Source of the DNA: Nanobdellota archaeon
Lineage (GTDB): Archaea; Nanobdellota; Nanobdellia; Pacearchaeales; GW2011-AR1
Length of the DNA: 5,482 nucleotides
Assembly: GCA_020056045.1 (NCBI GenBank)
Contig: JAGVIM010000240.1
Coordinates: forward strand, 1-5,482
Direction of reading: 5' to 3'
In this document: piece by piece, positions 5,031-5,482 of the stretch
Layout: every line of letters starts with the position of its first letter
Numbering within the stretch: position 1 is the first letter of the stretch
Notes under the pieces: model-generated
Databases searched by the model: none
Told to the model about the DNA's origin: nothing
Seen by the model: only the letters and a program-made list of their open reading frames with translations
Translations under genes and position numbers: made by a program

Positions 5031-5482
5031 TTTTTCTTTCTAGCAAAAATAAGAATAGATCTCCCCATACCTAATTCTACCATACTTTGATATAGTTTTC
5101 TTTTCAACTCATTTTGACCTATTTCATTCAATGCTTTTTCAAAATAAATTCTTTTTTTATGACAGATCTTTCCAAGATCTGGATTTTCAATATAATTATC
5201 TCCAAAAAGAAGAAACATTTCCATTGGAAAACTTGCTTCTGAAAGTATGATATCAAAATTATTTTTTTGGACAAAATCCTTTAAAGAATCTATTGTAAAA
5301 TAGTTAATATGATCTGGATCAGAAACCCAATAATCTTTTACACTATATTTTTTCTTAACAGCACTTTGAAGTATACTATAGTCATTTGGAACTTCTATGC
5401 AGATTACTCCATTTCCATTAAGTAGTTTTTTATTTATTCTTTTTAAAAATTTTTCTGGATATGGAACATGCTCTAGTACAAA
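5027..5482 (-). CDS. Class I SAM-dependent methyltransferase, C-terminal part
   Basis: The frame is open to the right edge, so the start and the glycine-rich SAM-binding motif lie outside; 151 residues are visible. They begin FVLEHVPYPEKFLKRINKKL, the post-motif segment of type 11/23 class I methyltransferases, followed by the strand GVICIEVPND, then DPDHINYF, SFPMEMFLLFGDNY and GKICHKKR, and end in a basic tail. These later segments resemble a methyltransferase subgroup that I recall from surface-polysaccharide and nonulosonic-acid loci (recall, not a search). It presumably methylates a sugar or sugar precursor using S-adenosylmethionine; the acceptor cannot be told. Its TGA overlaps the ATG of the next gene by 4 nt (ATGA at 5030-5027), which implies translational coupling. 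It is the first gene of the operon visible here, so the promoter lies beyond the window. Confidence 0.85.
   Translation of the reverse strand, partial: FVLEHVPYPEKFLKRINKKLLNGNGVICIEVPNDYSILQSAVKKKYSVKDYWVSDPDHINYFTIDSLKDFVQKNNFDIILSEASFPMEMFLLFGDNYIENPDLGKICHKKRIYFEKALNEIGQNELKRKLYQSMVELGMGRSILIFARKKK

Noticed and set aside
5027..5224. A separate 65-residue gene starting at the ATG at 5224
   Set aside because: The frame continues open to the right edge and encodes methyltransferase sequence, so the ATG is an internal Met.

Overview
The window reads as an AT-rich archaeal chromosome segment, most likely from a DPANN lineage such as Woesearchaeota or Pacearchaeota. This lineage is inferred from style and was not tested by a search. 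Three things suggest it: a modular surface protein with Ig-like repeats, a Ser/Thr/Gly linker and a C-terminal membrane anchor; TATA boxes (TTTATATA) centred 25-26 nt upstream of start codons, the spacing of leaderless archaeal transcripts; and a very A/T-rich, tightly packed gene set.

Layout. (1) Positions 2-910 (+): the C-terminal 302 residues of a cell-surface protein whose start lies outside the window. (2) Positions 911-1096: a short gene-free stretch unusually rich in inverted repeats. It holds two copies of a 23-nt motif ending in GTATTCAAC, each enclosed in a hairpin, plus four alternating complementary 7-mers that allow mutually exclusive folds. (3) Positions 1097-2017 (-): an apparently intact IS6/IS240-like DDE transposase with an N-terminal zinc ribbon. 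(4) Positions 2018-2111: a divergent two-promoter region with matching TATA-to-ATG spacing on both sides. (5) Positions 2112-2261 (+): a 49-residue zinc-ribbon protein. (6) Positions 2321-5482 (-): a tightly coupled three-gene operon, transcribed from the right edge leftwards: class I SAM methyltransferase (N-terminus outside the window), a metallophosphoesterase fused to an ATP-grasp enzyme, and pseudaminic acid synthase (pseI).

How the genes fit together. The operon looks like part of a nonulosonic (sialic-acid-like) sugar locus. PseI condenses a hexose with phosphoenolpyruvate to make pseudaminic acid; the methyltransferase and the ATP-grasp/phosphoesterase fusion may tailor the sugar or its precursor. 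The neighbouring surface protein carries about ten N-glycosylation sequons and could be one recipient of such glycans, but that link is only inferred from proximity. The transposase/zinc-ribbon block looks like an accessory insertion between the surface gene and the sugar operon.

Most worth a second look are the nested hairpin repeats at 914-1091, the metallophosphoesterase/ATP-grasp fusion, and the zinc-ribbon gene paired head-to-head with the transposase.
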